From an uncultured SAR86 cluster bacterium (lineage in GTDB: Bacteria; Pseudomonadota; Gammaproteobacteria; Magnimaribacterales; AG-339-G14), in NCBI GenBank assembly GCA_902561325.1, contig CACEOL010000002.1:124001-188000 (forward strand): DNA of 64,000 nt, in the 5' to 3' direction. Under the pieces are notes generated by a model, which worked only from the letters and a program-made list of their open reading frames with translations, searched no databases and was not told where the DNA came from. Of the stretch, positions 63,357-64,000 are shown one piece after another. A program made the position numbers and the translations under genes. Every line of letters begins with the position of its first letter. The first letter of the stretch is position 1.

Positions 63357-64000
63357 GTATTCAGAAATATTATTTCGACCTGTATTCAAAGAAAATCCCA
63401 TTGCTTTGCAAATGCTCGGTATTTGTTCCGCATTGGCAGTAACCAGCAAGCTTTATCCAACTTTAATAATGTGCGTAGCTTTGACAGTTACTGTCAGCTT
63501 ATCCAATTTCTTTATTTCTATGATAAGAAATATAACTCCATCAAATATAAGAATTATCGTACAAATGACAATTATTTCTTCCTTAGTAATACTTGTTGAT
63601 CAGGCTTTGAAAGCTTATGACTACGAAACAAGTAAAACTTTATCTGTATTTGTAGGTTTAATAATTACCAATTGTATTGTCATGGGAAGAGCTGAAGCCT
63701 TTGCAATGCAAAATCCTCCAGGAGTTTCTTTTCTTGACGGATTTGGTAATGGATTGGGTTATAGTGTGATTTTAATAATTCTTGGCACAATCAGAGAATT
63801 ATTTGGTACTGGAACCATTTTAGAGTATGAAATCTTTCCTCTGGTGCAAAACGGAGGTTGGTATGTGCCTAATAACTTTTTTCTTCTACCTCCTGTTTCT
63901 TTCATATTAATTGGTTTAATTATATGGGCCTTAAGAGCATGGCAAAAAGATCAAATAGAAGAACCAGAATTTAGAATGTCTCAGAATTCTCCTGAAATTG
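63349..64000 (+). CDS. nqrD: Na+-translocating NADH:quinone oxidoreductase subunit D, 3' end beyond window
   Basis: An open frame starts at the ATG overlapping the nqrC end and runs to the window edge without a stop, giving 217 residues. It begins [20 protein letters not shown] and contains [52 protein letters not shown] and [20 protein letters not shown], all hallmarks of NqrD, a six-TM subunit. The last residues shown are a polar tail, so the stop is probably very close. nqrE, nqrF and apbE are expected beyond the edge. Confidence 0.95.
   Translation, partial: MSKYSEILFRPVFKENPIALQMLGICSALAVTSKLYPTLIMCVALTVTVSLSNFFISMIRNITPSNIRIIVQMTIISSLVILVDQALKAYDYETSKTLSVFVGLIITNCIVMGRAEAFAMQNPPGVSFLDGFGNGLGYSVILIILGTIRELFGTGTILEYEIFPLVQNGGWYVPNNFFLLPPVSFILIGLIIWALRAWQKDQIEEPEFRMSQNSPEI

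Overview
The window is a continuous, gene-dense, AT-rich piece of a bacterial chromosome with no sign of phage, insertion sequences or CRISPR. Gene content is gammaproteobacterial: LPS export and Kdo genes beside lolCD, ftsK-lolA-serS, a csiV/mfd pair, and an Na+-NQR operon behind a long GAPDH. Very short gaps, many 4-20 bp overlaps, low G+C, TTG/GTG starts and TorF-type porins suggest a streamlined marine gammaproteobacterium, perhaps SAR86-like. That placement is inference; no 16S gene is present.

Layout. 1-8.2 kb: the end of an SLC13 permease, a YegP-like protein, then an envelope/ion cluster: a cyclic-nucleotide-binding K+ channel (+) facing an operon on the minus strand (CHASE2 adenylate cyclase, DUF481 outer-membrane protein, MscS channel), with a TPR/beta-barrel protein and purU divergent from it. 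8.2-19 kb: a secreted metalloprotease, a methyltransferase, a tiny Smr-like protein, a dihydroorotase of unusual type, an amidase, an UMF1-type transporter, a phosphodiesterase, a hydrolase and a carboxyltransferase lacking its biotin domain. 19-21.2 kb: three tandem TorF-like porins with conspicuous hairpins. 21.4-32.7 kb: acrylyl-CoA reductase-like protein, nitronate monooxygenase, enoyl-CoA hydratase, trxB, ftsK-lolA-serS-sohB, two related small membrane proteins and an acyl-CoA synthetase.

32.8-39.1 kb: a secreted protein of unknown function, tRNA-Ser(UGA), a probable structured non-coding RNA, trpS, an unknown gene, an MFS transporter, a dienoyl-CoA-reductase-like SDR and an aldehyde dehydrogenase. 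39.1-46 kb: an envelope operon lolC/F-lolD-[msbA-lpxK fusion]-kdsB-murB-DUF1285. 46-52.4 kb: two small ABM-like or secreted proteins, ETF-ubiquinone oxidoreductase divergent from etfBA-nfuA, and sbcB. 52.3-56 kb: csiV and a shortened mfd on the minus strand. 56.1-64 kb: two acyl-CoA dehydrogenases, GAPDH and nqrABCD, with nqrD running off the edge.

How they fit together: the acyl-CoA synthetase, acyl-CoA dehydrogenases, enoyl-CoA hydratase, dienoyl-CoA reductase, ETF and ETF-QO form an acyl-CoA oxidation chain feeding quinones, and Na+-NQR is a second quinone-reducing entry that makes a sodium gradient. The points most worth a second look are the MsbA-LpxK fusion, the cyclase/K+ channel/MscS neighbourhood (a possible cyclic-nucleotide osmotic-response module), the unidentified RNA before trpS, and the pair of small membrane proteins at 30.5-31.0 kb.
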